NCBI GenBank assembly: GCA_937894495.1 | Contig: CALCRR010000431.1 | Location: forward strand, 1 to 5,825 | Direction of reading: 5' to 3' | Source: an uncultured Ruminococcus sp. | GTDB taxonomy: Bacteria; Bacillota; Clostridia; Oscillospirales; Ruminococcaceae | Length of the DNA stretch: 5,825 bases | Part shown: piece after piece, positions 5,569 to 5,825 of the stretch | Numbering within the stretch: the stretch's first letter is position 1 | How the letters are laid out: each line of letters starts with the position of its first letter | Notes under the pieces: model-generated | What the model saw: the letters and a program-made list of their open reading frames with translations, nothing else | Told to the model about the DNA's origin: nothing | Database searches by the model: none | Translations under genes and position numbers: made by a program

Positions 5569-5825
5569 TTATTTTCTAAATGGTGTGCGTCAATTTTTTT
5601 TGCAGATAACCTCACCTTCTTCTCGTTTTAACTTATTGAAAACCTATGATGCGGAGATTCAGCGAATCATACCTAACCGATTCGTGTTCTTCCCTAATCG
5701 CATCGGTAAGGAGAAACTTTAGCCCGAAAACAGTAAGAACCTACAAGCAATCCTTGAAAATATACCGGGAATTGATTCCTTAGGTGCCTCATAGTTGTGG
5801 GGCAGAGAAATGTCAAGGGTTTCCA
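5569..5825. other. No convincing gene; hairpin-rich flank at the right edge
   Basis: Frames here are short. A plus-strand frame of fewer than 60 codons ends at 5722 without a recognisable start site or family, and the minus strand offers only a 32-codon peptide beginning near 5793. An eight-T run occurs at 5594-5601 without a preceding stem. The last 30 bases, starting TGTGGGGCAGAG, could be the end of an insertion sequence running off the window, but with no partner repeat visible I cannot support that. Confidence 0.4.
5656..5706. repeat. Cluster of overlapping inverted repeats
   Basis: GATTC-AGC-GAATC (5656-5668) is a perfect 5-bp stem with a 3-nt loop. CGAATC at 5663-5668 can pair instead with GATTCG at 5679-5684. 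CCGATTCG (5677-5684) can also pair with CGCATCGG (5699-5706) with one mismatch. Three mutually exclusive stems in 51 bp could form alternative structures or mark the terminal region of a mobile element. No function can be assigned. Confidence 0.45.

Noticed and set aside
5548..5722. Plus-strand open frame ending at 5722 (contains FNLLKTYDAEIQRIIPNRF)
   Set aside because: It has fewer than 60 codons, no clear start or ribosome site, overlaps the upstream abiE operator, and matches no family I recognise.
1..5825. CRISPR array, tRNA or rRNA genes
   Set aside because: I saw no regularly spaced repeats and no tRNA or rRNA signature on either strand.

Overview
The window appears to join two kinds of DNA that do not belong to the same genome. 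Positions 1 to about 3360 are extremely AT-rich (roughly one fifth G+C). They carry one long intronless minus-strand gene of eukaryotic type: a RasGAP-like domain at the N-terminus and a VPS9 (Rab5 GEF-like) domain at the C-terminus, the layout of GAPVD1/Gapex-5/RME-6 endocytic regulators. Positions from about 3365 to 5825 have roughly balanced composition (near 45-50% G+C in the coding parts) and bacterial gene organisation: Shine-Dalgarno sites, overlapping start and stop codons, and a sigma70-type promoter.

The eukaryotic part suggests a very AT-rich protist or an anaerobic fungus. TAA is used as a stop, and TAA/TAG do not occur inside a reading frame of more than 1000 codons, so the Tetrahymena/Paramecium glutamine code is unlikely. 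Rumen ciliates and anaerobic fungi would fit both the composition and a gut-bacterium neighbour, but that is inference. The simplest reading of the whole window is a chimeric contig (assembly or amplification chimera). A real bacterial insertion into a protist genome is the more interesting and less likely alternative.

Layout, left to right. 1-188: AT-rich 3' flank with a perfect 12-bp tandem repeat holding two AATAAA hexamers just past the stop of the RasGAP/VPS9 gene. 189-3251 (minus): the RasGAP/VPS9 gene, whose frame stays open upstream to 3366 and looks truncated there. About 3345-3400: the composition breakpoint. 3363-3858 (minus): a broken DUF3368 (PIN-like toxin) gene with a 1-nt frameshift and an apparent deletion of its central acidic motif. 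3878-3988 (minus): a short peptide frame that may be the tail of an IS21-type transposase. 4085-5427 (minus): an AbiE type IV toxin-antitoxin operon, antitoxin abiEi first and toxin abiEii second, overlapping by one base. 5428-5568: its control region, with a clear promoter bracketed by two copies of a 25-bp palindrome, each 19 bp from the nearer promoter hexamer. 5569-5825: no convincing gene, only hairpin-forming sequence.

The bacterial part reads as a small defence or toxin island: an apparently intact AbiE module beside the debris of another toxin gene and possibly an insertion sequence. The operators suggest standard negative autoregulation by AbiEi. I see no clearly new system. The items most worth checking are the junction, the unusual active-site positions of the GAPVD1-like protein, and the symmetric operator layout.
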